The notes under the pieces: generated by a model
Told to the model about the DNA's origin: nothing
Databases searched by the model: none
The model's input: the letters and a program-made list of their open reading frames with translations, nothing else
Origin: Vibrio cincinnatiensis DSM 19608
Lineage (GTDB): Bacteria; Pseudomonadota; Gammaproteobacteria; Enterobacterales; Vibrionaceae
Direction of reading: 5' to 3'
Length of the DNA: 64,000 nt
NCBI RefSeq assembly: GCF_900167345.1
Contig: NZ_FUXB01000008.1
Span: forward strand, 120,008 to 184,007
Position numbers and translations under genes: made by a program
Part shown: piece after piece, positions 27,255 to 36,600 of the stretch
Layout: each line of letters starts with the position of its first letter
Numbering within the stretch: the first letter of the stretch is position 1

Positions 27255-28057
27255 GTATTGAGCAGAATGCGCGTTTACAGGGTAGCCATTTACGTCTTGG
27301 CTATGAAAATTATACGGTGTTTGATGATATTGATGTCTGTATCCCTGATCATCAATTCACCGTGATTGTCGGCCCGAATGGTTGTGGTAAGTCGACTTTA
27401 CTTCGCACCTTATGTCGTTTGATTAAACCTCAAGCGGGTCAGGTTTGCCTTGATGGTCATGATATTCACCAGTTTCCTACCAAAGCGTTGGCTCGTCAGT
27501 TAGGGCTTCTCCCACAAAGTGCAATTGCACCAGATGGAATTCGTGTGCTGGATCTCGTTGCTCGTGGGCGCTATCCACATCAGCAGTTGTTTCGACAGTG
27601 GAGCTTGGAGGATGAAAGGGCGGTGTGTGATGCCATGCAGGTGACAGGGGTTGAAACGCTGGCAGAACGACAGGTGGATGAATTATCGGGTGGACAGCGT
27701 CAGCGGGTATGGATTGCAATGGTATTAGCCCAGCAAACGCCTCTGCTACTGCTCGATGAACCGACCACCTATCTTGATATCGCCCATCAGATTGAGCTGT
27801 TAGAGCTGTTTCGTGATCTCAATCGTAACAGTGGCCACACCTTGATTGCGGTGCTACACGATCTCAATCAAGCCTGTCGTTATGCGGACCACATGATTGC
27901 GATGGCACACGGAAGAATTATTGCTGAAGGTAACCCCAGTGAACTGATCAGTGCGGAATTGGTTCGGGAAGTGTTTGGCTTGGAAAGTGTGATTATTGAT
28001 GATCCGGTTAGCCATACGCCGTTAGTGATTCCTTTGGGTCGAGAACGACATGAATGA
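27251..28057 (+). CDS. viuC: Ferric siderophore ABC transporter ATPase (FepC/ViuC type)
   Basis: This 268-residue ATPase has Walker A GPNGCGKST, signature [10 protein letters not shown], Walker B LLLLDEPTTYLD and switch histidine in VLHDLNQA. LPQSAIAPDGIRVLDLVARGRYPHQ is typical of the FepC/FecE subgroup. It would power the ViuD/ViuG permease pair, from which it is separated by about 5.7 kb. It is coupled to the NRPS gene upstream by ATGA and overlaps vibD by 8 bases. Confidence 0.93.
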   Translation: MSIEQNARLQGSHLRLGYENYTVFDDIDVCIPDHQFTVIVGPNGCGKSTLLRTLCRLIKPQAGQVCLDGHDIHQFPTKALARQLGLLPQSAIAPDGIRVLDLVARGRYPHQQLFRQWSLEDERAVCDAMQVTGVETLAERQVDELSGGQRQRVWIAMVLAQQTPLLLLDEPTTYLDIAHQIELLELFRDLNRNSGHTLIAVLHDLNQACRYADHMIAMAHGRIIAEGNPSELISAELVREVFGLESVIIDDPVSHTPLVIPLGRERHE

Positions 28058-28754
28058 CATTTTTCTCCACTCGGCAATGCAGATCGAATTGGGAGGGTAT
28101 ACGCTGCATCTGCGCCCGTTTGATGTTGCGCGCTATTCACCTCAACAACCGCTGCCTTATTCGCTAACACAGCCAGACGACTTGCTGAGTGCGGTAACGA
28201 AACGTCAGGCGGAATTTATGGCAGGTCGAGTTGCTGCGTGTGATGCATTGCAAGCGGCGGGCGTTACGCCACAGATGTTGAGTGTGGGTAAACATCGCGC
28301 TCCACAGTGGCCAGAAGGGGTGGTGGGGTCGATTTCGCACAACGAAAACCTCGCGTTGGCGGTGGCGCAATATGTCGATAATGGGACATTACTGCTTGGA
28401 GCGGATGTGGAAAGTTGGATCGACGCCCATTCATTGTCTCTGATTCAAACAGCCATTGCAGATCCGCAGGAAGCCGCCATTTTGGATTCGCTGTCGCTCA
28501 GTACAACTCAGCGTATCACCACCCTATTTTCGGCCAAAGAAAGCCTCTTCAAAGCGCTGTATCCAAGGGTACGCCGATATCTTGATTTTCAAGACTCACG
28601 CCTGATTTTTTGGAATGAACCGGCGAGTTATTTACTGTTGCAGCTTACTCATACTGCGAAAAAATATATCGGTGATGGGCGAATTTTTCGGGTTGATTAT
28701 CAATGGAACGAAGAGGCTGTGGTGACTTTAGCGCAACTCAGCCTCGCTGCTTAG
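28050..28754 (+). CDS. vibD: 4'-phosphopantetheinyl transferase (VibD/EntD type)
   Basis: This 234-residue protein adds the phosphopantetheine arm to the serine of carrier domains (VibB, the free carrier and the C-PCP-C protein). Motifs: RQAEFMAGRVAA near residue 50, SISHNENLALAV near 93, LLGADVESW with the Mg-binding acidic residues, and FSAKESLFKALYP. It is the last gene of the carrier-NRPS-ATPase-vibD operon. Its stop codon is 2 bases from the stop of the convergent acylase gene, leaving no room for a separate terminator. Confidence 0.93.
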   Translation: MNDIFLHSAMQIELGGYTLHLRPFDVARYSPQQPLPYSLTQPDDLLSAVTKRQAEFMAGRVAACDALQAAGVTPQMLSVGKHRAPQWPEGVVGSISHNENLALAVAQYVDNGTLLLGADVESWIDAHSLSLIQTAIADPQEAAILDSLSLSTTQRITTLFSAKESLFKALYPRVRRYLDFQDSRLIFWNEPASYLLLQLTHTAKKYIGDGRIFRVDYQWNEEAVVTLAQLSLAA

Positions 28755-28756
28755 CA

Positions 28757-31066
28757 TTAAGTTAATCTTATCGATGGCGTTGCTATTTCTGGGTTATCCA
28801 TTGAGCTTCTCGACAAGGTTAAAGTGTCAATGACATCAGCCATGTCTAGATCTTGTTTTGAATAGGGGATGCGATAGAGCTGTTTATTGGCAAATAAAGT
28901 TAACTGAGCGGTTCGTCCTAAGGACTCGACTCCATCACGTTGTCCATGGCTAAGTAGAGCATGAACGACAAGCTCCCCTTCTTGCCATGTGACGAGTTGA
29001 ATGTAAGCGCTGCCAAAGAGAATATAAGGGAACCCTGTTTCACAAAGGGGGGCAGGCATTTCTCCATTGAGTAACCCTTCTTGATAAGATCCACCATGCA
29101 TAGGAATCTGTACGCCCCCCGTCGTTTGGTATAGGACCTCTCCCCACGCTTTATCCAACTCAAAACCTAAACAATCCAGTTCACAAACGGTCTCTTCTAA
29201 GGCTTGTAAGATGATAGGGATATGCTTCGGGCTCATATCGAGTTGAGAGCCGAGTTCGGGATCGCCATTACTCGGGACTCGGAGAAGTTTTTTCTGAACG
29301 ATTCGATTCCAAAATTGATGGAATAACAAAGCCCCTTTACTTTGTGAATTGTTTTTACGGTCCCAGCGACGTAATACTTGACAAGCACGTTGCACGACTT
29401 GTGATGAATGAACATTTTCTAACATCAGGAGATCATCAAGAAAGGTTTCAGCCGCATAATTACGATTGTCAAAGATCACGGGTAACACCTTTTCAGCCGT
29501 AATTTGGCCTTCTGTTAGCAGTTCTTTCATGCGCTGAGCCGACATGATTAGCCGAGGATCATAGTGCAATTTCGCGGCAATCGGTTTACCTATTTGATAA
29601 TTTTCTTTGTGCTGACCAAAAACGGAAGGATAGTCCGGCTGAGTTTTTCCATACTCGGTAAATTTGTAGCTATTGTTGGTGTTATGGATGATGCCACGCG
29701 AGAGAATAGTTGGGTAAAATGATGTCGGTGCCATTAATGGGTGGCCGTTAGTATCGCGTAATGATGCACAAGAACGTGTTCCATCAAGGACGTTAAAGGC
29801 GGCAGAATCATCATCCACATGGTATTGCTCCAGCTCTTGGTCTGAGATGGGCGGTACATTACCCGCGATGACATAAGCGATATCACCCGCCTTATCAGCT
29901 ACAATCAGTTGGCATAAAATGCCACGATGATGCTCAATTGCCGTAACAAATTCTCGGGTTGAAGTGGCATGGGCCGCCGCTAAAAATTGATCAAGCCCTT
30001 TGGCATTGTGCTCACCGGGGTTGGTAATGGCATACCACCCTTCTGGTCTTCCGGGACGTTGGGGAAGGAAATAGAGCGGCCCCCATTCGGATTCAAGAAA
30101 TTCATAACAGCGTGGTGCAACCTGCCCCGAATCTTCAAGAACCTCGATGACAATCGACTTTAGGGAGAGCGCTTTCTCTTGATCGTCCATTCGGTAGCGC
30201 CATGAATCTTGGACTCTGTTGATCTCCATCTTTTGTAACACAAAAGGGGTCACGGTGGCGGCATCTAAAATGCTCCAAGCAACATGGCTATTGTATCCCG
30301 TCATGGGAAAAGGAAAGCCAAGAAACGAGGTTCCTGCCACATCCAACTCTCCCGGAATGGTTAAATGGTATTGATGCATATAAATGCGTTGCTGGTGTGG
30401 TGTTCGTTTCCATGCTGAATGTGGATTACCAAGTAAAATGGCGTGTTTCCCCTCGACCACATCACCACCATAAGCCCAAGCATTACTACCAAAACCCCCT
30501 TCCACTTCGATGGGCTTCGCATGAGGCGAATCATCAGCATGGTGGGGTGGGGTTTCGCGCCATTGAGTGGCAGAAGAAACGAGGTATGGGCCGATTTCGA
30601 CCAGCTCTTTCATAATGCCAAAACGCATTGCAGCACGAACCACATCCTCTTCTTCAAAATACACAAGCACTTCCTCAGGGCTTATTGTTGCGCTCTCTTC
30701 TTCTGTCATCTGGCTGACATAGTGGTTAAGGCCAGCGACATACCCACGGATATATGCTCGGGTATTTTTGCTCAACTTATTCAGCTCATTCGCTACCCAC
30801 GGTTTAGGCAGCCTTAGGCGGAACATTAAATCAGAGTTCAGATTGGTCGTTTTCAAAAATCCAATGGTGGAGAATTGTTCGGCTCCATAGTGCTTAGAAC
30901 GCTCACCACGTAGGGTAATGGCTTGCCCTGAGACTTCACATAAACGGTCTCGGGCATGGACATAACCGTATCCAAAGCCAAGACTTTCATAATTATTAGC
31001 GGTGATGTGGGGAACTTCATTCTCTGTCCAACGGATAGTGACCTGTTTGCATGGTGAGTTGTGCAT
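28757..31066 (-). CDS. Penicillin-acylase-family Ntn hydrolase, no signal peptide
   Basis: This 769-residue protein belongs to the penicillin acylase/acyl-homoserine lactone acylase (PvdQ-like) superfamily. The N-terminal part has VPHITANNYESLGFGYGYVHARDRL. The autocatalytic site is GFGSNAWAYGG, in which Ser194 would become the nucleophile of the beta subunit after cleavage. Later family stretches include NPHSAW, the HNTNNSYKF segment and MHGGSYQEG. Relatives are usually periplasmic, but this one begins directly in the mature domain and has an in-frame TAA three codons upstream, so it appears cytoplasmic. It lies 54 bases after vibB on the same strand, probably in one operon. Its substrate is unknown. 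Confidence 0.85.
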   Translation of the reverse strand: MHNSPCKQVTIRWTENEVPHITANNYESLGFGYGYVHARDRLCEVSGQAITLRGERSKHYGAEQFSTIGFLKTTNLNSDLMFRLRLPKPWVANELNKLSKNTRAYIRGYVAGLNHYVSQMTEEESATISPEEVLVYFEEEDVVRAAMRFGIMKELVEIGPYLVSSATQWRETPPHHADDSPHAKPIEVEGGFGSNAWAYGGDVVEGKHAILLGNPHSAWKRTPHQQRIYMHQYHLTIPGELDVAGTSFLGFPFPMTGYNSHVAWSILDAATVTPFVLQKMEINRVQDSWRYRMDDQEKALSLKSIVIEVLEDSGQVAPRCYEFLESEWGPLYFLPQRPGRPEGWYAITNPGEHNAKGLDQFLAAAHATSTREFVTAIEHHRGILCQLIVADKAGDIAYVIAGNVPPISDQELEQYHVDDDSAAFNVLDGTRSCASLRDTNGHPLMAPTSFYPTILSRGIIHNTNNSYKFTEYGKTQPDYPSVFGQHKENYQIGKPIAAKLHYDPRLIMSAQRMKELLTEGQITAEKVLPVIFDNRNYAAETFLDDLLMLENVHSSQVVQRACQVLRRWDRKNNSQSKGALLFHQFWNRIVQKKLLRVPSNGDPELGSQLDMSPKHIPIILQALEETVCELDCLGFELDKAWGEVLYQTTGGVQIPMHGGSYQEGLLNGEMPAPLCETGFPYILFGSAYIQLVTWQEGELVVHALLSHGQRDGVESLGRTAQLTLFANKQLYRIPYSKQDLDMADVIDTLTLSRSSMDNPEIATPSIRLT

Positions 31067-31120
31067 GTCGTTTTAAGCCTATGATTGGGTAGCAACGCTC
31101 TGTCGTTTAGGGATGTAGGG

Positions 31121-32011
31121 TTATGCCGAGGCGGATTCCATGGATTGCTGAGGAGTTTGATCATGAATAAGCTCCCACCATTCCTTCAGCGTGACCTTTT
31201 CGATTAATTGAGCAAAGGTGAGATTAACGCCGAATGGACGCCATTTTTCTAACAGGACCATGGCTCTAATGGAATCGAGCCCGAGGAAAAGGAGATTCTC
31301 GTTTACATCAACTTCATCCAGTTCAAGAGATAAGGTATTGGCGACATCTAGGCACATCTGATCCAGTGTGAGGGCGGTTTTTTTCTCTGCCAGGCGTTGC
31401 TCAACCTCTGCCAGCGTTTGTATATTAGCCGCTCGCCCAGCAAGATAGTGTAGAGTATGAATATGATCGGCTTGGCTGAAATCAGCGATAGTATCGCCAA
31501 TCACAAAAGGTTTAATATCGAGCATGAACGCATCCAGTGCCGTCGATAAAATTCCGATATGGCCATAGACTCCACAGATGATCAGTTGATCTTTATTGTT
31601 TTCTTGCATGAATTGAAGCAAAGGCGTTTTTTTAAAGGCACTGTAGCGCCATTTGACGTATTCAATGTCACCGATTTCTGGTGCTAGTTCGCCAATAATC
31701 GCCGTTTCTTGCTGAAGTCCAGGCCCCCAGAAGTCGGTTAGGAGTGCGCGCTCATTCGGATCTTGCTTTGCGGGCTGCGCGGTATAAATGACCGGAATTG
31801 CTAAACGTTTAGCAACGGTTTTTAAGCGTTGAATGCGATGGATGACATCACTCATGGGAGGGTGGTGGATGTCAAAGAAGTTTACGAAATACTCTTGCAT
31901 ATCATGAATGAGAAGAACGGCTTTTTCTGGATCTATTTGCCACTGAGTTTTATTGAGCGGGTAGTGTTCTTTGTCTGGAAGTGTATAACTGGTAATTCGA
32001 GGAATACTCAT
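31121..32011 (-). CDS. vibB: Isochorismatase/aryl carrier protein (VibB/EntB type)
   Basis: This 296-residue bifunctional protein has an N-terminal isochorismatase domain (1-205), showing [18 protein letters not shown] and [10 protein letters not shown]. It cleaves isochorismate to 2,3-dihydro-2,3-dihydroxybenzoate and pyruvate. The C-terminal aryl carrier domain (215-290) has the intact site FLGLDSIRA with Ser247, which receives 2,3-dihydroxybenzoate from VibE. The ATG at 32011 starts the EntB-like MSIPRI and follows AAAGGA; the frame remains open 34 codons upstream without support. It is the first gene of a vibB-acylase operon behind a Fur-like site. Confidence 0.95.
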   Translation of the reverse strand: MSIPRITSYTLPDKEHYPLNKTQWQIDPEKAVLLIHDMQEYFVNFFDIHHPPMSDVIHRIQRLKTVAKRLAIPVIYTAQPAKQDPNERALLTDFWGPGLQQETAIIGELAPEIGDIEYVKWRYSAFKKTPLLQFMQENNKDQLIICGVYGHIGILSTALDAFMLDIKPFVIGDTIADFSQADHIHTLHYLAGRAANIQTLAEVEQRLAEKKTALTLDQMCLDVANTLSLELDEVDVNENLLFLGLDSIRAMVLLEKWRPFGVNLTFAQLIEKVTLKEWWELIHDQTPQQSMESASA

Positions 32012-32166
32012 GAATCCAAATCCTTTGATCGTTATATAAGCAGATGTCGTTAGCCTGTGATTTTGTTTCATCAAAACGTTGAGTGAGTGTTTTGATTTCA
32101 GACACAACAACATGACTCACCAAACTGACGATGTCATAGTGTTGTGTAACGATAATACAAATAAAA

Positions 32167-32188
32167 ACCATTATCAATTATCAATTAT
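32167..32188. promoter_or_regulatory. Fur box upstream of vibB
   Basis: On the - strand this reads as overlapping GATAATTGATAATGGT hexamer repeats, a good Fur-type arrangement. It is about 155 bases before the vibB start and just downstream of the end of the rimJ-like gene. It marks the right edge of the siderophore locus. Confidence 0.65.
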
Positions 32189-32221
32189 GAATTTGAAGGG
32201 CTCTCGTATTTGGGGTATCTC

Positions 32222-32776
32222 TCAATATTTTTCAACATCTTCCGGTATGAGCGAAAAAATGACCCCCGCTTTCGGTTTTCCATGGAACAGATATCGATTT
32301 CTCGCTAAGTATTCTTTTTTGGCACCACAAGCGGCGGCTAAGTGTTGGCTTGGTAAGTTTTCTGGATCGCAGACGATTTCTAAGCGAGTTAACTGTAACT
32401 GGCTAAAACACCACTCTGTGATGGCATTTAGGGCTTCTAGTGCCATCCCTTGACGTTGAAAAGCATCGCCGATCCAATAACCTAGGCTTGCCATATTAAA
32501 GGTGGGATAGAATTCATTGATCGCCACCATACCTACTAATTGTTGGGTCGATTTCTGAATAATTGCAAACCCATAAGCCCGAGCTTTTACCCAATTGAGT
32601 CGGGTTGCTAAAATAAAACGATCGGCCTCTTCTTGGGTAAAGGCTGGGTGACACCAGTCGATCCATTGATGAAGTGAGGAGGAGGTACGGATTAATGTCG
32701 AGAGGGCGGGGGAATCATCCAACGTGAGTAGGCGTAAATGTAAATGTTGAGTATTAATGAGAAATTCACAGTGCAT
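32222..32776 (-). CDS. RimJ/RimL-type GNAT N-acetyltransferase
   Basis: This 184-residue protein has the GNAT fold. It shows HLRLLTLDDSPAL at the N-terminus, a GMVAINEF strand, LGYWIGDAFQRQGMALEAL (acetyl-CoA-binding region) and RLEIVCDPENLPSQHLAAACG, typical of ribosomal-protein-serine acetyltransferases such as RimL/RimJ. The substrate may be a ribosomal protein or another amine. It lies between the siderophore locus and csiV and is probably part of the conserved flanking chromosome. Confidence 0.8.
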   Translation of the reverse strand: MHCEFLINTQHLHLRLLTLDDSPALSTLIRTSSSLHQWIDWCHPAFTQEEADRFILATRLNWVKARAYGFAIIQKSTQQLVGMVAINEFYPTFNMASLGYWIGDAFQRQGMALEALNAITEWCFSQLQLTRLEIVCDPENLPSQHLAAACGAKKEYLARNRYLFHGKPKAGVIFSLIPEDVEKY

Positions 32777-32801
32777 GGTCGGCCCAATCGGTGAGAGTAA
32801 A

Positions 32802-32824
32802 ACGCCCCAGTAAGGGGCGTAAAA
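32802..32824 (-). terminator. Rho-independent terminator after csiV
   Basis: A perfect 7-bp stem (ACGCCCC / GGGGCGT) with a 5-base loop lies 7 bases downstream of the csiV stop on the - strand. TTTTAC follows on that strand and TTTTTT precedes the stem. Confidence 0.8.
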
Positions 32825-32826
32825 AA

Positions 32827-33600
32827 CTATTGAACTCGGCGAACTTGAATAATGATTCCTAGCAGTGGGTGATCCAAATAGTGAGTTTCACTACTGCGCA
32901 TTCGACGTTTCTGATCCAAACGATAAGACTTAAGGAAGGATTCGGTTTCGACCGTAGGAGAGATAGCAGTGAGGTGGCCCACTTGTACTGTTGGGTCTGA
33001 ATCTTGCTCATTTTCTATATCAAGATCAAGTTTTTGATCTTTAAGGGTAATCTCACGCACACTCGGTTTTTTCAGATCGAGCATGGCTTCTGCATATAAA
33101 AAGTGTTGAACGTAAATCTGCAGTGTTCCGTCCAGCTCATACAGTGGGTGATCAATGGTTTGCTCCATCACGCCATCAATCGGGCTGTCCCCCTGTTCTG
33201 ATTTTACTCGTTCACTACCATCGGGGTTGAATTGCTGTGAATAATCTTGCCCCGCTTTAATATGGAAAATAGGTGCACGAGCTTTACCTTGGTCACCTTG
33301 TCGCCATGCTGTATGCAGCATGACTTGGAAACCCGCATGATTTCTTAACCGCTGTACTTGCTCATTAAGCTTGTAATCGGAGTAAGGAAGCATCATCACG
33401 CCTTTGCTATGACGGTATTGAGTATCACTAAAGTTGCCTGCTTGGGTAACATTAATTTCAGGAAGCGAGTTAGGCCATGACTCACTGGTCTGCTCTGGGT
33501 TTACTGCTCGCTGAAAGATGATCACTTCAATATCAAATTGCCGTTGTGCCAAACTGGGCATAGCAATGAGCAAAAGCAGTAGTGGGATCAGTTTTTTCAT
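32827..33600 (-). CDS. csiV: Peptidoglycan-binding-type protein CsiV
   Basis: This 257-residue protein has a signal peptide (cleavage likely after PSLAQ). The mature start is FDIEVIIFQR, and the RQGDQG, DGTLQIYVQHFL and DHPLLGIIIQVRRV stretches follow. These features match the CsiV family. In V. cholerae CsiV is recalled to help the cell resist non-canonical D-amino acids through LpoA/PBP1a. It lies downstream of mfd on the same strand with a 62-base gap and is followed by a terminator. Confidence 0.8.
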   Translation of the reverse strand: MKKLIPLLLLLIAMPSLAQRQFDIEVIIFQRAVNPEQTSESWPNSLPEINVTQAGNFSDTQYRHSKGVMMLPYSDYKLNEQVQRLRNHAGFQVMLHTAWRQGDQGKARAPIFHIKAGQDYSQQFNPDGSERVKSEQGDSPIDGVMEQTIDHPLYELDGTLQIYVQHFLYAEAMLDLKKPSVREITLKDQKLDLDIENEQDSDPTVQVGHLTAISPTVETESFLKSYRLDQKRRMRSSETHYLDHPLLGIIIQVRRVQ

Positions 33601-33662
33601 TATGACTCCGTCATTATGTGCTTGTTAGCACGTGTTCTATTTCATCAGCAGAAATCAAGCCA

Positions 33663-36600
33663 TTAGGCAGCGGGGAGTAGATTTTGCTGGAATTCATTGA
33701 GCATGTCTGCAATAAATTGAATTCTTTCTCTTCTATCGACCAAAGTACGGGTAAATTTAAACTTGGTCGGACCGTCCATAGCAAATATTTTTGGCTGAGC
33801 TTGCAATAGTTTAACCAAAAACATCGGATTAATGTCAGCATTTGGATAGAACTCGATATAGCCGCCTTTATCGTGTGCCTCTATTTTGCGAATTTTTAAG
33901 GTGGCTGCAGTCAGTTTGAGATCGGCAATTGTTAACAGATTTAATGCAGCATCTGGGAGTTTGCCAAATCTATCAATCAGTTCCACTTTTAGTTCTATCA
34001 ATTCATCTTGATGGAGGACACTGGCAATTTGCTTATACATAGACAAGCGGGTATTAATATCGGGAATATAGTCATCCGGCAGCAGAGCGGGAATGCGCAG
34101 CTCAACGTCGGTTTGTTCACGTAACAGTTCATCCAATGATGGTTCTTTGCCGGATTTCAAGGCTTCAACCGCCTGTTCCAACATTTCCATATATAAAGTG
34201 AATCCAATCGATTGAATTTGTCCACTTTGCTCGTCACCTAATAACTCACCTGCACCACGAATTTCTAAGTCATGCGTGGCTAAGGTAAAGCCGGCTCCTA
34301 AATCTTCGAGTGACGCAATGGCTTCCAATCGTTTGATGGCGTCTTTGGTCATCGCTTTCGGATGTGGGGTCAGTAAATACGCATACGCTTGGTGATGAGA
34401 ACGCCCCACCCGGCCACGTAATTGATGCAACTGAGCTAAGCCTAATGAATCAGCGCGGTTGATGATAATGGTATTCGCGGTTGGAACGTCAATACCGGTT
34501 TCAATAATGGTGGTACACACCAATACGTTATATTTTTGGTGGTAAAAATCATTCATGATGCGCTCGAGCTCTCGCTCTCGCATCTGACCATGTGCCACCG
34601 TGATTCGTGCTTCCGGAATGAGTTTTTCTAAATCGGCCGCCACTTTATCGATGGTCTCAACTTGATTATGTAAGAAGTAGACTTGACCACCCCGCATAAT
34701 TTCCCGTAGTACGGACTCTCGAATAACACTCTGTTCACTTTGTCGCACAAAGGTTTTAATGGCTAAACGACGAGCGGGAGGGGTGGCAATAATGGAGAGA
34801 TCTCGCATGCCACTCATTGCCATATTGAGCGTACGTGGAATGGGGGTCGCGGTCAGTGTGAGAATATCGACATCTGCTCGCATGGCTTTGACTTTCTCTT
34901 TTTGACGAACACCAAAGCGATGTTCTTCATCCACAATCAATAAACCTAAATCAGCAAATTTTAATTCACTGGAAAGCAATTTATGGGTGCCGACGACAAT
35001 ATCGACTTTGCCATCGGCCACATCCTGCATGATCGCTTTTTGTTCTTTAGCCGACTTAAAACGTGAGAGAACTTCAACCCGCACAGGAAGGTTTGCAAAG
35101 CGGTCTCGGAAGTTTTCAAAATGTTGCTGCGCTAACAGGGTGGTAGGGACTAACACAGCAACTTGTTTACTATTGTCGGTACAGACGAAAGCCGCTCGCA
35201 TGGCCACTTCGGTTTTTCCAAATCCGACATCACCACAAACTAAGCGATCCATTGCTTTGGGTTGACACATATCCGAAAGCACGGCATTGATAGCCATGTT
35301 TTGATCGTCCGTTTCTTCAAAGGGGAAGGTCGCTTTAAATGTGGCGTATTGTTCACGATCAAGGTGAAATTGATAGCCAGGTTTTAGCTCTCGTTTAGCA
35401 TACACATCCAGTAATTCTGCGGCGACATCACGGACTTTTTCTGCGGCTTTTTTTCGGGCTTTAACCCAAGCTTCTCCGCCGAGTTTATGTAATGGTGCCG
35501 ATTCCTCAGCGCCCCCAGAGTAGCGACTGATTAAATTGAGTGACGAAACTGGGACATAAAGCTTAGCTTCATTTTGGTACTCTAACGTCACATATTCAGT
35601 TGCTATTCCCCCTGCTTCCAGTGTTTGTAAGCCAAGGTAGCGACCAATACCATGATCAATATGAACGACCGGTTGTCCGGGTTTGAGTTCGGCAAGGTTA
35701 CGGATAACCGCATCAATATTGACGTGTTTGCGATCTTTATTACGGCGTTGAACTACTCTTGCGCCCAGTAGGTCGCTTTCGCAAATTAAGGCAACGTTTT
35801 GATCATCAAAAATAACCCCTTTTTCTGCAAACCCTTGAACTAAGGAAAATGGCTCCTGACTGTGCCAAGCTTGGGCAAAAGAGGGGGAAGGGAGTGGGCG
35901 AAGCTTAATGCGTTGCAAGAGTTCTAGTAGCGCTTCTCTTCGGCCTTCCGATTCCACCGAGAAAATAATTTTCCCAGCAAAACTTTCACTAAATTGACGC
36001 AGTGCAATCAGCGGCTCTTTGTGCTGATGCTGTACGGCCAGATTCGGTAGTGGCGAAATATGGAGATTGCTGCGTCCGGCTTTTTCATCAATCGACTCGA
36101 TTGAGAGTTGTAATTGAGAAAAGCGCTTGAGCTGAGCAAACAATGCTTCTTTTTTGAGCCATAACTCTTCTGGTGGAAGAAGTGGCCGCAGAGGGTCAAC
36201 ATTGCGTTGATCATAACGATAAGCCACGTCTGTTAAGAATTGATCAACCGAAGCTTCAAGATGCCCTAAGGTGATGAGTTGACTGTTTTCGGGTAAATAG
36301 TCAAACAGCGTTTCCGTGTGTTCAAAAAAGAGGGGTTGCCAGTATTCGATACCCGCAGGCCAAGTGCCTTTAGAGACTTGCATATAGATAGATTCAGGTT
36401 CTCGGCGAGCTTCAAATCGTTGTCGCCAGCGAGAGCGGAAAGCTTCTATCGCATCCTCTGAGGTAGGAAACTCATGAGCGGGCAGAAGCCGGATGTTCTG
36501 AATTTCTTCAATCGAGCGCTGATTTTCAGGGTCGAAGGTGCGAATGGTATCAATTTCATTATCAAAGAAATCGATTCGATAGGGGTCATGACTGCCCATT

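Noticed and set aside
32079..32453. 124-residue ORF on the + strand across the vibB promoter
   Set aside because: It runs antisense through the well-supported acetyltransferase gene and the Fur site, with no recognisable domain.
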